64,000 nt of DNA from Muribaculaceae bacterium (GCA_009775125.1 VSPD01000002.1:62001-126000); one strand, 5' to 3'; positions 42,626-53,500 are shown, numbered from the stretch's first letter. Translations and numbers: made by a program. Notes: generated by a model not told the origin, from the letters alone.

Positions 42626-44179
42626 ATGAGCAGCCAGCTTGAAAAAGTAAAAGAACTTATCGAACTGCGCGCCGAGGCTCGTCTCGGCGGTGGTCAGAAA
42701 GCCATCGACAAACAGCACGAACGCGGCAAGTACACTGCCCGCGAGCGCATCGCCCAACTTCTCGACGAAGGTTCGTTTGAAGAAATCGACATGTTTGTCC
42801 GTCACCGTTGCACAAACTTCGGTCAAGAAAAGAAATCATTCCTCAGCGACGGCGTCGTTACCGGCTACGGTACTATCGACGGCCGTCTTGTTTATGTCTT
42901 CGGACAAGATTTCACCGTATTCGGCGGTTCTCTGTCAGAGACCATGGCCCTCAAAATCTGCAAGATTATGGATATGGCCATGAAGATGGGCGCTCCTGTC
43001 ATCGGCCTTAACGACTCCGGCGGCGCACGTATCCAGGAAGGTATCAACGCCCTTGCCGGATATGCTGAAATTTTCCAGCGCAACATCATGGCATCCGGTG
43101 TAATTCCTCAGATTTCCGCTATCCTTGGTCCCTGCGCCGGCGGTGCGGTTTACTCCCCTGCCCTCACCGACTTCACCATCATGGCCAAAGGCATTTCCTA
43201 TATGTTCCTCACCGGACCGAAAGTGGTGAAAACCGTAACCGGCGAAGATGTTACCCAGGAAGCCCTCGGCGGCGCCGAAGTACACGCCGGACGCTCCGGT
43301 GTGGCTCACTTTGCGGCCGAAGACGGCGAACACGCCCTCAAAATTATCCGCAAGCTGTTCAGCTACATTCCCCAGAACAACCTCGAAGAACCCCCGTTGG
43401 TTGAATGCAACGACCCCATCGACCGTCTCGAAGATTCTCTCAACGAAATCATTCCCGACTCCGCCAACCGTCCTTACGACATGTACGAAGTGATCGGTGC
43501 GATTGTCGACAACGGTGAATTCCTCGAAGTACAAGCCGACTATGCCAAGAACCTTATCGTAGGCTTCGCCCGCTTCAACGGCCAGGCCGTAGGTATCGTG
43601 GCCAACCAGCCCAAATACCTCGCCGGCGTGCTCGATTGCAACGCTTCCCGCAAGGGCGCACGCTTCGTCCGCTTCTGCGACGCCTTCAATATTCCTCTGG
43701 TGACACTCGTCGACGTGCCCGGATTCCTCCCCGGCACAGGCCAGGAATACAACGCTGTAATCCTCCACGGCGCCAAGCTGCTTTACGCCTACGGCGAAGC
43801 CACCGTGCCCAAGGTTACAGTCACACTCCGCAAATCTTACGGCGGTTCTCACATTGTGATGAGCTGCAAGCAGCTCCGCGGCGACATGAACTACGCATGG
43901 CCCACCGCAGAAATCGCCGTTATGGGTGGCGCAGGCGCTGTCGAGGTGCTCTACGCAAAAGAAGCCAAGTCTTCTGAAAACCCCGCTCAGTTCCTCGCCG
44001 AAAAAGAAGCCGAGTACAACAAACTTTTCTGCAACCCCTACAACGCTGCCAAGTACGGCTATATCGACGATGTAATCGAGCCTCGCAACACTCGTTTCCG
44101 CATCATCCGCGCCCTTCAGCAGCTCGCTACCAAAAAGGTTACAAATCCCGCTAAAAAACACGGCAACATCCCCCTCTAA
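42626..44179 (+). CDS. mmdA: Methylmalonyl-CoA decarboxylase carboxyltransferase (alpha) / acyl-CoA carboxylase beta subunit
   Basis: 517-residue carboxyltransferase of the acyl-CoA carboxylase beta family. It moves CO2 from methylmalonyl-CoA to biotin on the carrier protein (or the reverse in a carboxylase). Crotonase-like N half: GGGQKAIDKQHERGKYTARERI, oxyanion segment DSGGARIQEG and LGPCAGGAVYSPAL. C half: VDVPGFLPGTGQEYN and KSYGGSHIVMSC. Genes for OadG-like, biotin-carrier and OadB subunits follow, which favours the decarboxylase (sodium pump) over propionyl-CoA carboxylase. No biotin carboxylase gene is in the cluster. Confidence 0.93.
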   Translation: MSSQLEKVKELIELRAEARLGGGQKAIDKQHERGKYTARERIAQLLDEGSFEEIDMFVRHRCTNFGQEKKSFLSDGVVTGYGTIDGRLVYVFGQDFTVFGGSLSETMALKICKIMDMAMKMGAPVIGLNDSGGARIQEGINALAGYAEIFQRNIMASGVIPQISAILGPCAGGAVYSPALTDFTIMAKGISYMFLTGPKVVKTVTGEDVTQEALGGAEVHAGRSGVAHFAAEDGEHALKIIRKLFSYIPQNNLEEPPLVECNDPIDRLEDSLNEIIPDSANRPYDMYEVIGAIVDNGEFLEVQADYAKNLIVGFARFNGQAVGIVANQPKYLAGVLDCNASRKGARFVRFCDAFNIPLVTLVDVPGFLPGTGQEYNAVILHGAKLLYAYGEATVPKVTVTLRKSYGGSHIVMSCKQLRGDMNYAWPTAEIAVMGGAGAVEVLYAKEAKSSENPAQFLAEKEAEYNKLFCNPYNAAKYGYIDDVIEPRNTRFRIIRALQQLATKKVTNPAKKHGNIPL

Positions 44180-44184
44180 GCAAT

Positions 44185-45081
44185 ATGAAACGTCACATCT
44201 TATTCACATTGCTGGCCGTGCTCGCACTTTCAGCTCCGGCGCAGAACCGCAAGGCATTGCGCATCAACGAGGTGATGGTGCAGAACGATTCCAGCATAGT
44301 CGACGACTATGGCCGACGTGCGGGATGGGTCGAACTTTTCAATGCCAACTTCGGTCCGCTTGAAATTTCATCGGTATATCTTACCGACGACCCCGCCAAC
44401 CCCAAGAAATATCCCGTACCCCTTGGCGACGTCAATACCAAAATACCCAAACGCCAACACGTGGTATTCTTCAATGACGGAGAACCCAACCGCGGCACAT
44501 TCCATACCAACTTCGTCCTCATTCCCGGAAAAGAGAATTGGATTGGTATCTACGATGCCGATGGCATGACACTCATCGATGAAGTGACCGTACCTGCCGA
44601 TCTTCCTGCAAACACCTCTTACGCCCGCAATGCCGACGGCTATGGCGAATGGGAAGTGCGCACAGGCGGCGAAAAATACATCACCCCGTCGAGCGCAAAC
44701 GTAATCAAGGACACCAATAACAAAATCGAGCAATTTGCCGAAATGGACGGTCACGGCTTTGGCATGGCCGCCATGGCAATGTGCATCGTTTTCACAGCCC
44801 TGCTCGTGCTCTGCGTCTGCTTCATGATTATCAACAAAATCGGCGGCAAGATTTCTCGCGTCAACAAGGCCAAGGCCCATGCCGACAACGAGAACAGCCT
44901 CACCTCGCGCGATGTCGACCACGACTCCGGTGAAGAAATCGCCGCTATCGTCATGGCTCTCCATGAGCATCTCAACGCTCACGACACCGAATCGACTGTC
45001 CTTACCATCAACAAGGTAAAACGCGCTTATTCGCCCTGGAACTCTAAAATCTACGGTCTGCGCGAACTTCCTCATCGCTAA
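44185..45081 (+). CDS. OadG-like sodium-pump decarboxylase subunit with N-terminal lamin-tail domain
   Basis: 298-residue protein with signal peptide (MKRHILFTLLAVLALSAPAQ) and a lamin-tail/LTD-like beta domain at about 20-165 (LRINEVMVQNDSSIVDDYGR, WVELFNANFGPLEISS). A single transmembrane helix follows at about 195-218 (MAMCIVFTALLVLCVCFMII), then a short cytoplasmic C-terminal tail with charged residues. The second half matches OadG/MmdD, the small anchor that assembles the decarboxylase. The LTD faces the periplasm and is absent from the classical short gamma chains. It sits 5 bp after mmdA and 21 bp before the biotin carrier, so it is surely part of the complex operon. Confidence 0.82.
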   Translation: MKRHILFTLLAVLALSAPAQNRKALRINEVMVQNDSSIVDDYGRRAGWVELFNANFGPLEISSVYLTDDPANPKKYPVPLGDVNTKIPKRQHVVFFNDGEPNRGTFHTNFVLIPGKENWIGIYDADGMTLIDEVTVPADLPANTSYARNADGYGEWEVRTGGEKYITPSSANVIKDTNNKIEQFAEMDGHGFGMAAMAMCIVFTALLVLCVCFMIINKIGGKISRVNKAKAHADNENSLTSRDVDHDSGEEIAAIVMALHEHLNAHDTESTVLTINKVKRAYSPWNSKIYGLRELPHR

Positions 45082-45102
45082 TCACCATTCAATTTTAAAA
45101 CA

Positions 45103-45540
45103 ATGAAAGAATATAAATATAAAATCAACGGTAACACCTACAAAGTGGCGGTTGGCGACATCGACGACAATATTGCCCAGGTAGAAGTAAACGGTATCCC
45201 CTACAAAGTGGAATTAGAGCGTGCTGCCGCTCCCGTTAAAGTTGTCAACAAACCCCGCGCCGCTGCCGCTCCGCGCACTGCTTCCGGCGAAAAAGTAATA
45301 GCCAAGCCCGCCGCAGCTCCCGCCGGCGGTTTCGTGGTAAAGGCTCCGCTCCCCGGTGTCATCCTTTCTATCTCTGTAAAGGTTGGCGACACGGTGAAAG
45401 CCGCCGACACCGTTGCCATGCTTGAAGCCATGAAGATGGAAAACGCTATCCGTGCCGGACGCGACGGCAAGGTTACCGCCATCAACGCCCAACCCGGAAA
45501 CTCCGTGCTTGAAGGCGCAGCAATCATCACTATTGAATAA
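45103..45540 (+). CDS. mmdC: Biotin carrier subunit of methylmalonyl-CoA decarboxylase
   Basis: 145-residue biotin carboxyl carrier protein. An N-terminal helper domain (MKEYKYKINGNTYKVAVGD) is joined by an Ala/Pro-rich hinge (about residues 55-75) to the biotinyl domain with EAMKMEN; the biotinylated lysine is Lys111, 34 residues from the end as usual. It carries CO2 between MmdA and the membrane subunit MmdB. It lies 24 bp upstream of mmdB in the same operon. Confidence 0.92.
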   Translation: MKEYKYKINGNTYKVAVGDIDDNIAQVEVNGIPYKVELERAAAPVKVVNKPRAAAAPRTASGEKVIAKPAAAPAGGFVVKAPLPGVILSISVKVGDTVKAADTVAMLEAMKMENAIRAGRDGKVTAINAQPGNSVLEGAAIITIE

Positions 45541-45564
45541 TTCACAAAAGCATCTTCATCTATT

Positions 45565-46728
45565 ATGGATATGACTTTCAGTGAATTTATCCACGTCAAC
45601 CTGCAACAGTTCTGGGAACTTACAGGTTTCGCCAATGCCGAGCTTGGCAACTTTGTCATGCTCGCCGTGGGTCTTTTCTTCATATGGCTTGCCATAAAGA
45701 AGAATTTCGAACCCATGCTGCTTGTGCCCATCGGCTTCGGTATCCTCATCGGCAACATCCCCTTCAACGCAAGCGCCGGTCTCGAAATCGGCATATACGA
45801 AGAAGGCTCCGTGCTCAATATTCTCTATAACGGCGTGTCGGCCGGATGGTATCCCCCGCTGATTTTCCTCGGCATCGGCGCCATGACCGACTTCTCCGCC
45901 CTTATTGCCAACCCCAAGCTGATGCTTATCGGCGCGGCCGCCCAGTTCGGTATCTTCGGTGCCTACATGGTGGCTCTCGCCATTGGCTTCGCTCCCGACC
46001 AGGCCGGTGCAATCGCCATCATCGGTGGCGCCGACGGTCCTACGGCTATCTTCCTTTCATCGAAACTGGCTCCCAATCTCATGGGCGCAATCGCCGTGTC
46101 GGCCTACTCCTACATGGCTCTCGTGCCTGTGATTCAGCCCCCGTTGATGAAACTCTTCACCACCAAGAAAGAACGCCTCATCAAAATGCGCCCTGCGCGT
46201 GCCGTGTCGCAGAACGAGAAGATTATCTTCCCCATTGTCGGTTTGCTTCTCACCTGCTTCGTAGTGCCCTCAGGCCTTCCGCTTCTCGGTATGCTTTTCT
46301 TCGGCAACCTCTTGCGTGAATGTGGCGTAACAACACGTCTGGCCAAGACTGCGTCGAACGCTCTCACCGACATCGTTACAATCCTGCTTGGCATGACAGT
46401 CGGCGCCTCAACCCAGGCTTCCCACTTCCTTACCCCGCAGACCATCTTCATTTTCTTCCTCGGCTTCATGGCATTCATCATCGCATCCTCTTCCGGCGTG
46501 CTGTTTGTAAAACTCTTCAACCTCGTGTTGCCGAAAGACAAGAAAATCAACCCGCTCATCGGCAACGCCGGTGTTTCGGCTGTGCCCATGTCGGCTCGCA
46601 TCTCCAACAACCTCGGCTTGCAATACGATCCGTCGAACTACCTGCTCATGCACGCCATGGGCCCGAACGTCGCCGGTGTAATCGGTTCCGCCGTGGCTGC
46701 CGGTGTGCTGCTCGGCTTCCTCGCTTGA
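45565..46728 (+). CDS. mmdB: Sodium-translocating decarboxylase beta subunit
   Basis: 387-residue polytopic protein of the OadB/MmdB family that decarboxylates carboxybiotin and exports sodium. Helix-rich sequence with family motifs GADGPTAIFLSSKLAP (the sodium/carboxybiotin aspartate region) and FGNLLRECGVTTRL. GLQYDPSNYLLMHAMGPNVAGV near the C-terminus is also conserved. It is the last gene of mce-mmdA-OadG-mmdC-mmdB and is followed by a strong terminator. ATG at 45571 is an alternative start. Confidence 0.93.
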   Translation: MDMTFSEFIHVNLQQFWELTGFANAELGNFVMLAVGLFFIWLAIKKNFEPMLLVPIGFGILIGNIPFNASAGLEIGIYEEGSVLNILYNGVSAGWYPPLIFLGIGAMTDFSALIANPKLMLIGAAAQFGIFGAYMVALAIGFAPDQAGAIAIIGGADGPTAIFLSSKLAPNLMGAIAVSAYSYMALVPVIQPPLMKLFTTKKERLIKMRPARAVSQNEKIIFPIVGLLLTCFVVPSGLPLLGMLFFGNLLRECGVTTRLAKTASNALTDIVTILLGMTVGASTQASHFLTPQTIFIFFLGFMAFIIASSSGVLFVKLFNLVLPKDKKINPLIGNAGVSAVPMSARISNNLGLQYDPSNYLLMHAMGPNVAGVIGSAVAAGVLLGFLA

Positions 46729-46750
46729 TAAGTCACTCGTCTTATAGAAA

Positions 46751-46783
46751 AACGGCAGTCTCGATTTGAGGCTGCCGTTTTTC
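46751..46783 (+). terminator. Terminator of the mce-mmd operon
   Basis: Stem AACGGCAG-TCTC / GAGG-CTGCCGTT with a short loop and T-run TTTTT, 22 bp after mmdB. Confidence 0.88.
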
Positions 46784-47180
46784 TTTATTATTATATTGCT
46801 GTCCGATAAAAGTAGTTAATCGGCTTTTATAATGGCTTTTAGACCTTTATAAGCCCTATATTTCAGGAAATGTATCTGCTGATTGATAAATCAACTCAAA
46901 TATCCGGGCAATTTGAGATATAATTACATATTTGAAAAGAAAATACAGACCGCAGTCGCGGTCGAATATGGTAGGCACGGGCAATAGCCCGTGTTTAGTT
47001 GGTTTACGCAAGTTCGACTGCGGCCGCAGTCGAATATCTGCTATTCATCATAACATGGGCTTTCGCCCATGCCTACCATATTAAGCGGCTCTGCCGCTTC
47101 GTGCTTCTGAATTTCGACTTGCCGATAAAGGGTTGCAATTTTTACCGGACACCAATAGTATTAGTATGGCGGTGGACGTT
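46784..47180. other. Non-coding gap between the mmd and GH66 operons
   Basis: No credible gene. The left part (to about 46945) is AT-rich with no feature seen; the rest is taken up by a family A palindromic repeat and an extra half-copy. Confidence 0.6.
46946..47090. repeat. Intergenic palindromic repeat family A, copy 2 plus partial third copy
   Basis: Reverse complement of 46946-47037 reproduces the modules of 7290-7376 in order: GACTGCGGCCGCAGTCGAA, ACACGGGCTATTGCCCGTG, ATTCGACCGC and GCGGTCTG. A further half-copy (ATGGGCTTTCGCCCATGCCTACCATATT) follows at about 47054-47081. Confidence 0.75.
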
Positions 47181-49220
47181 TTATTCAAGGACGAGCATCG
47201 TCCAGTAATCGAGCGATGGCACGGTTACTGTAACTGACCGTCCCTGCTGGGTGAAATCAAGTTCAACGGGAACGCAAGCGTGACTGTCGGGTGTAGCAAT
47301 CCATGCTTTCGACACCATGCGGTCGCAGTCGATATCGAGCTTTATGTCCGACAGATGTTCGGGAGCCGGCATATCGGCATTTATGTCGCGCCAGCCGAGA
47401 TTGTTGACACTGCTGAAATTGAGCATGTGGTAAACCAGCGCGCCGGTTTCGGCCTCCTTGCCATGCACGACTATTCGGCGAGGCTGCGGCCCCATCTGAT
47501 AGTTCCATATTGATATTTGATGGTCGGACAAAGAAGTGATTCTCGGGCTAAGCTCACGCTCGGTGTCGTAAAGATAGTTCTCGTAGGCAGTAATGAAATC
47601 GTAGTATCTGGTTATGCTCTCGACAAGTTCATTGCTCATTTTCAGATTGGTAGCCGGGAAATATTCTCGGCACAGCATATTGCCGCCGGTTCCAAGTTCA
47701 AGGTGCGAGGCTCCGAGTGCAAATATGCAGGCGTCGGTAAGCAAAACACCCGGATTGTTGAAATTCTTACCGGAGTTCTTGTCTGCGAAATCATAATTCA
47801 TATATGCCGCAAAAACGGTTTTCATATCATCGCCTCCGGCTTGCTTGTTGTCGAAGACGGCCCAGTACAAATCCATCATATCGGCCTCGGATGCCCACAT
47901 CTCATTGTAGCAAACATCCACCACGCCCGACGATGCTATTTGGCGCGCTCCATATTTTGATACGGAATTCATTATCAGACTTTTGTCCGGATGACGCTGC
48001 TTGCATGCCTTGAGCAGTGGCTGAAAATGGTCGGCGAGGTCGAAGCGGTTGCCCCAATAGTCGTATACATATCCTCCTTCCCATCCTCGCCGGCCAACCT
48101 GGTCGACCTGGAAGCCGTCGAAATTGAGATTTGAATACACCTCATCGTTTCGGTCACAAATATAATTCTGCCACCCGATATTGCCGGGATCGACAAATTC
48201 GATGCTGCTTTTCCAGCTCGAAGGAAGGTCGTGGGAGTCCTTTGTCCGGCGACCGGAGTCAAGATAATAATACCAGTCTTCGCGCACACCGTCGTCGGCT
48301 GCTCCGGCCGACGGCAACGCTCCATAGCCAAGATTGTAGAAAATCGACTTCATGTTATAACCGTGCTGCGCATTTATAAATTCTTTGACCACATTCAAAG
48401 ATATATCGCGCATGGCTATGTCGGTATAAGTCTCATCGCCGCAATAAGGCCAATGGTGTTTCCAATGCCAGTCTTGAAACTGCACGGCATTGATATGACG
48501 ACGGTTGAGGAAGGCCACATCGCCCCCTACCCACTGTTCCTTGCCCGGTTCGTACCAAGCAGCGTATCCGTAGCGAGGGAACCGCTTCCAGTCCGACGAT
48601 ACATCCACTCCTATCGAACCGAGTATTTCCTCTCGGCCTTCGTCATCCAGGCGATACACGTCGACAAGATAACCGCAAAAATCGCCCGACGGAGGATTCC
48701 ACGGCCACCATTCCTGTTTGAGCGGCTCCTCTTTCAACACCTCGGCGCCACGGCGATAGCGGATTGTGGCCCCCTTGTATTGATTGAACTTTGACGCCTG
48801 TATCCATACAGTTTCGCCCGGACGATAGCAAGCACGGTCTGTCCAAAGGTCAAAATCGGAGGTGGCATAACTGAAACCGGACGATACCGTGCGAGATACT
48901 GTACCATGCACATCGCCGTCCTCGGTCACGACATATTCGTAGTTTGAGGCATGAGGCACCCTTTTGTCGCCCTTTGGACCGATACGCATGAATTCGCCGG
49001 AATCCTGTCTGTCGGCAAGCACAATTCCTTCTCCGTCTTCAAGATTTGTCAACCCTACATGAAAATTGCCGTAAGGCAATCGGGTCATAGCCTCAATATC
49101 TGATGGCGGCCAGACAATAGAACCGCTGCCTTTGGCAATATATACCGTACCTTGCGCCCCGGCGTTGCAGCCAATAGCAAGCAACGCCAATGACAAAATT
49201 ATATTATAGCGTTTATTCAT
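47181..49220 (-). CDS. Glycoside hydrolase family 66 (dextranase-type) enzyme, secreted
   Basis: 679-residue GH66 protein, the family of endo-alpha-1,6-glucan hydrolases (dextranases) and cycloisomaltooligosaccharide synthases. The signal sequence is MNKRYNIILSLALLAIGCNA; AIGC makes a lipoprotein possible. An N-terminal beta-sandwich contains YRPGETVWIQASKFNQYKGAT. The (beta/alpha)8 barrel has NFDGFQVDQVGRRG with proposed nucleophile Asp373 and CYNEMWASE with proposed acid/base Glu440. A C-terminal beta domain follows. No cyclising carbohydrate module is inserted, so hydrolysis is favoured. The start overlaps the upstream SusE/F-like gene by 4 bp; it is the last gene of the operon. Confidence 0.9.
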   Translation of the reverse strand: MNKRYNIILSLALLAIGCNAGAQGTVYIAKGSGSIVWPPSDIEAMTRLPYGNFHVGLTNLEDGEGIVLADRQDSGEFMRIGPKGDKRVPHASNYEYVVTEDGDVHGTVSRTVSSGFSYATSDFDLWTDRACYRPGETVWIQASKFNQYKGATIRYRRGAEVLKEEPLKQEWWPWNPPSGDFCGYLVDVYRLDDEGREEILGSIGVDVSSDWKRFPRYGYAAWYEPGKEQWVGGDVAFLNRRHINAVQFQDWHWKHHWPYCGDETYTDIAMRDISLNVVKEFINAQHGYNMKSIFYNLGYGALPSAGAADDGVREDWYYYLDSGRRTKDSHDLPSSWKSSIEFVDPGNIGWQNYICDRNDEVYSNLNFDGFQVDQVGRRGWEGGYVYDYWGNRFDLADHFQPLLKACKQRHPDKSLIMNSVSKYGARQIASSGVVDVCYNEMWASEADMMDLYWAVFDNKQAGGDDMKTVFAAYMNYDFADKNSGKNFNNPGVLLTDACIFALGASHLELGTGGNMLCREYFPATNLKMSNELVESITRYYDFITAYENYLYDTERELSPRITSLSDHQISIWNYQMGPQPRRIVVHGKEAETGALVYHMLNFSSVNNLGWRDINADMPAPEHLSDIKLDIDCDRMVSKAWIATPDSHACVPVELDFTQQGRSVTVTVPSLDYWTMLVLE

Positions 49221-50572
49221 TTTACAGTGACTTTAAATACATTTTTATCTACCATGACCAGATAGACGCCCGATGGCACAAGACACGGAGATGCCGAACC
49301 AACCTTGCGCCCAACCACATCATATATTGCAAGCGAAGAATAATCGCCGTCGACAGCTATCGCGCCATCGGCCACCACCACACTCACTTCGCTGCCCGAC
49401 ATCGGGCCATCTACTCCGGATACAATCCGTCTGTGAGCCGACAGCGCCGGCGCCGAGCCTGTGAAATCGGCTGTTACGACATACTGCCCGTCGGACGGCA
49501 CGGTATAGCTGTAACCGTGCATAGGCGACACATTGGATGTCTGCTCCGACGAGATATTCACATCCGTATTCGGCGACAGCACACAATCCGGCCATTTTCC
49601 GGGGTCATACGACAGTTTGTAATATTCACCGGCATGCAGATACACCTCAGATGAAAACACGCCTTCGGACACCCGCATTATTTCACGGCAATCATCGCCG
49701 GAGGTCCCGATATAAAGCGACGACGGAACTCGTGCCATATGTACGCGAAGCGCGTCGCGGTCGATACCGGCCAAGTAACGGCCGGGATGTCCGGTAAAAA
49801 GCCCATCGAGCGACGGCGCATTTTCCGTCCTTACATCAATGCCATAGAATTGGCCGGAGCCTTCATTTTTGAACGTCAGTGTATAGTAGCCGCTTACCGG
49901 CACTTGATATTTGAAATCCTCAGCCAAGCCTTGGCCGTCGTTATACAACATCTGATGGCCGCCGGTCCACAACTCGTCAAGGGCAACGGGAGCATTATAG
50001 CATGGGAACCAATCATCGCACCCTCCGGCAAGAAATTTCACTTCCCCACGGCGGAGCTGTCCCGACCATTCGGCATTGCCATTGTCATCGGCAAATACAG
50101 GAATCACCTTTTTCCCTTGGGTTGGGTCGCCCCATCCAAGAGCTCCGTCACCCACAATTCCAAGTACAGGACGACGGAAATTAATTTTAAGATTGCGAAG
50201 GTCGACAACCATACGGACAAACCCTTCCTTGGGATTGACAAACTTAAAATCATAATGGCCGCCGTCGGTATTGTCGACGAGCGTGTAGCTCACCCCCGTT
50301 ACGAAACTGAGATCGGGGGCATCGGCCACAACCGAGCTGTTCCAATCCCCACGGGTGTTTATAAACTTGAACTGTCCGCTTTTTAGCCAACCGTCCCATA
50401 GAAAACAATCGTTTCCAAGCGGAATCATTTCTTCCGCAAGGTCACAATTCCAATTATCCGCAGTCGCATCGCCGGCGACATATAGATGCAGATAATTTAA
50501 TTCGCCCTTGGCGGGCATCGTGAAGATGCCTGCCAAGGGCAGAATTGCAAAAAGAGTTTGTTTGATTTTCAT
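49217..50572 (-). CDS. SusE/SusF-like glycan-binding protein with C-terminal sorting-type domain
   Basis: 451-residue exported protein (signal MKIKQTLFAILPLAGIFTMPAKG). It has several SusE/F-like starch-binding modules with strands such as LHLYVAGDATADNWNCDL and SGQFKFINTRGDW. The final 70 residues (VVVADGAIAVDGDYSSLAIYD, VVGRKVG, CLVPSGVYLVMV) resemble a type A C-terminal sorting domain of the T9SS kind. It lies between and overlaps both neighbours by 4 bp. A surface or secreted alpha-glucan-binding role beside GH66 is inferred; this is not a SusD. Confidence 0.75.
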   Translation of the reverse strand: MKIKQTLFAILPLAGIFTMPAKGELNYLHLYVAGDATADNWNCDLAEEMIPLGNDCFLWDGWLKSGQFKFINTRGDWNSSVVADAPDLSFVTGVSYTLVDNTDGGHYDFKFVNPKEGFVRMVVDLRNLKINFRRPVLGIVGDGALGWGDPTQGKKVIPVFADDNGNAEWSGQLRRGEVKFLAGGCDDWFPCYNAPVALDELWTGGHQMLYNDGQGLAEDFKYQVPVSGYYTLTFKNEGSGQFYGIDVRTENAPSLDGLFTGHPGRYLAGIDRDALRVHMARVPSSLYIGTSGDDCREIMRVSEGVFSSEVYLHAGEYYKLSYDPGKWPDCVLSPNTDVNISSEQTSNVSPMHGYSYTVPSDGQYVVTADFTGSAPALSAHRRIVSGVDGPMSGSEVSVVVADGAIAVDGDYSSLAIYDVVGRKVGSASPCLVPSGVYLVMVDKNVFKVTVK

Positions 50573-53500
50573 CGTTTGATAAATCGTACGGATTTGTTAT
50601 GCGCATTTGCCACGTAGACTCCTGCCGGCAGGCTTGAAATGTCGACCGTGGCAGACGTGCCGTTTTCTTTTGAAACTGCCATCAATCGACCGTTTACGGC
50701 AAATATCGACAGTTTCCCTAATTCCGCATTGGCTGTCACTTCGAGATTGCCGTCACGTACCACGGCTTGCATTACGAAATTGTCGGCAAAATCGGGATTG
50801 ACAGTCTCTACTCCGCTTGTAACCGAAGATGGTGCGACAGACAGGATGTTGGACAACGCGTCAAACTCGTGATCGCCGGTCATCGTGCGTTTCAAGGCCA
50901 CCTTGTAGCGGTAACGTCCGGCAGGCAAAATCTCGTTGTCGATTACATTTTTCTTTGCAAAGGCATCGCTGGTGAGGTATTGTCCTTGCGGAAGCTCCAC
51001 TTCCTCTACAATCGTGCCGCCGGCGCGTGATTGGCGCATGGCGCCCTGTTCATCGAGCATATAGCGTTCAATACGGTAATATGTAATCAATCCGTAAGTG
51101 CGGTCGACCATCTCGATAGGCGTGCCGCTTGCGTTCTGGATGCCGTAGGTATAATTGATCTGTTTCTTTTTATCATTCGCCCAGTCGATAGAAATCTGCG
51201 GACCTCTCGGCTCTTGATAGAACACAAGGAAAGACGCCTGGTCAAGTCCGTTTTCGTCCTTGCCTTTGTAAGCGAATCCGGTTTTCAGGTTATACCATAT
51301 TTCCACACGTTTGTAGAAGCGACGGTTGGGCACTGCCCCATCCTTTATTTTACCTTCGGCGTCGACCTTGTCGGTGTCGGTTTCGCCATATCCTACCGAG
51401 AAGTTGGCGGCGGGCACATCGCGGAACAACGTGTAGGCCTGCACCTCGCCGGGAGTGTAGAATGCCGTGCGGTTTTCGTACGCAGCACCGTGTGAAGCGT
51501 TCGAGCCATACCAACGGGTATAGAATGTGCCGTTGTCGTCGTACTCAAAGTTGGTAATCGAGCCGCCCCAGCCTGCCCATACTTTGAAGTCGCCAATCAT
51601 CCACATGTCGTCTACGACATAGCATACCATATCGTCGGGATTGACAGTCATCTTGTCTTCAAGATTCTGCGATACATAAAGATTGGTATCATAGCCGTCG
51701 GCGCCAAGGGTCGAGTAAGTGTTCAGCACCTCGTGATGCTCCAGGCCGAAATCATCCATGAAGTAACGTTGGCCAAACTGCGGGGCGTGGGTAAGATTCT
51801 CACGATAGGTGAAGGTGATGTTATTGGACGTATATTCCAAACCTTCGGCATCGCCGCTGCCGTCTTTTACAAATTTGAAGTAAGTAGGATGTGATGCCAG
51901 CCAGTTGCGGGTAAAACTTGTCTGATAGATATATTCACCATATCCGTCGACAAATGGCACACCCTTTTTCTCATATTGAATCCATGACTCGGCCCATTCT
52001 TGGCCGCCATAAGCGGGAAGGCCGTCATTTTCCTGGCGATTGTTGAGCGGAGTGGTCGACACACCGGCTACATAGGGTATGTCGAGATTGCGGATACGCG
52101 AGCCGCAAAGCGAGAACGTGCGCAATTTTGCAACTTCCATAGCATCGGAAGTAAGACCGTCGAAGGTAAGTGTTTCCGGTTCGCCCCATTGGTTAACCGT
52201 CAGTTTTATCGAATTGACACGCGAAGGCATCGATTTAATATGGTCGATGTCGCCGTAGCCGTCGGCATCATATACATTTATCAATCGGTAAGACATCGCG
52301 TCGAAACCACCGTGCTGGAATGGCGTGGCTGTGCGTTTGTAATCATTGTAACGCGTACCGGTGAACTTGCCTTCGTCGCAACCGTTGACGCCAACGGCTG
52401 TGATACCGGCCAGAGGGAACTCTACTGTTTGGCCGGTCTTCGCGCCGGAGGGATCGAGCACGCTCTTGCTGTTGACATCGGTATGGGTAAAGCCTCTGTA
52501 TGTTTGGTAGATATAATCACGATAATTGTCGACCATGCCTACCATTACATATCCATTGTAGAGCAGACGGGCCGGTATTTCGTAAGTACCGTCGTCCTGG
52601 AGCACAAACTCCCATTCGGGTTGCAGACGCCATGCGCCCATACGTTGGCCAACAAGGAAATAATGGGGTTTGCCATCATTGAAATCCTCCTCTTTCAGGG
52701 GCATGTTCACTGCAACGGGGCCGGTGATTTTCAGCACGGGGGCTTCTGTCTCATCAGGCGAGACACTAACGTTGTACAGGCCTGATTCTTCGACTTGCAC
52801 CGTGTTCGATGTCTTTCCGGCAATCGTGGCGGATAGTTCACCGCCGGCTTTAAGGAAAACACCCGATTTAAGGAAGATACGTGAAGACAGATTGTTTTCA
52901 TCAAGGGTGATTGAGCGGCATATGCTGCCATCTTCTTCGCATAAAGCATCACCTTTAAGGAGAACCGTATTGTAGTCAAAATTATAAACGGGGGCATATC
53001 CGTTGAATGTCACCGATACGGAATACCATCCCGGCAACTCGGCCTTCGGCGTAGCCATTACATCGCCATCGGCCATAAACGGATATTCTTTTAAATCTTC
53101 ACTGCCTATATAGTGAAGCCGCACGGCAGGTTTACCGTTCTCATCAGTAAGGTAGGAATGTGAATCCTCATCATAAGCGAGTTCACACAGCCCTTCTATC
53201 CAAAGTTGCTGCGGCGCGCCAACCTCAAACAAAAGCGTTCCGTCGCCGGATTCGCTTGGAATCACCTTGGCGCTGCGCATACCCGGTGCCGAGACAAAGA
53301 AATCGGCTCCATTGTCGACATTTCGCATAGACATGCCGCTTCCATCGGTGAGCACGGCATTTTCCCATGTATGCGAACCGAAATATTTACCGTCGACCAC
53401 AGGCTTGAAAGCGTTTCCACCGAAGAAAATATGCTTTGCCGAGAAAACGCCGTCAGCGTCGGCTTCGAGACGCGGGCCATCGGATTCAGTATTCCATGAT

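Noticed and set aside
42935..44161. Minus-strand frame of 408 codons opposite mmdA
   Set aside because: Antisense shadow of a well-conserved carboxyltransferase.
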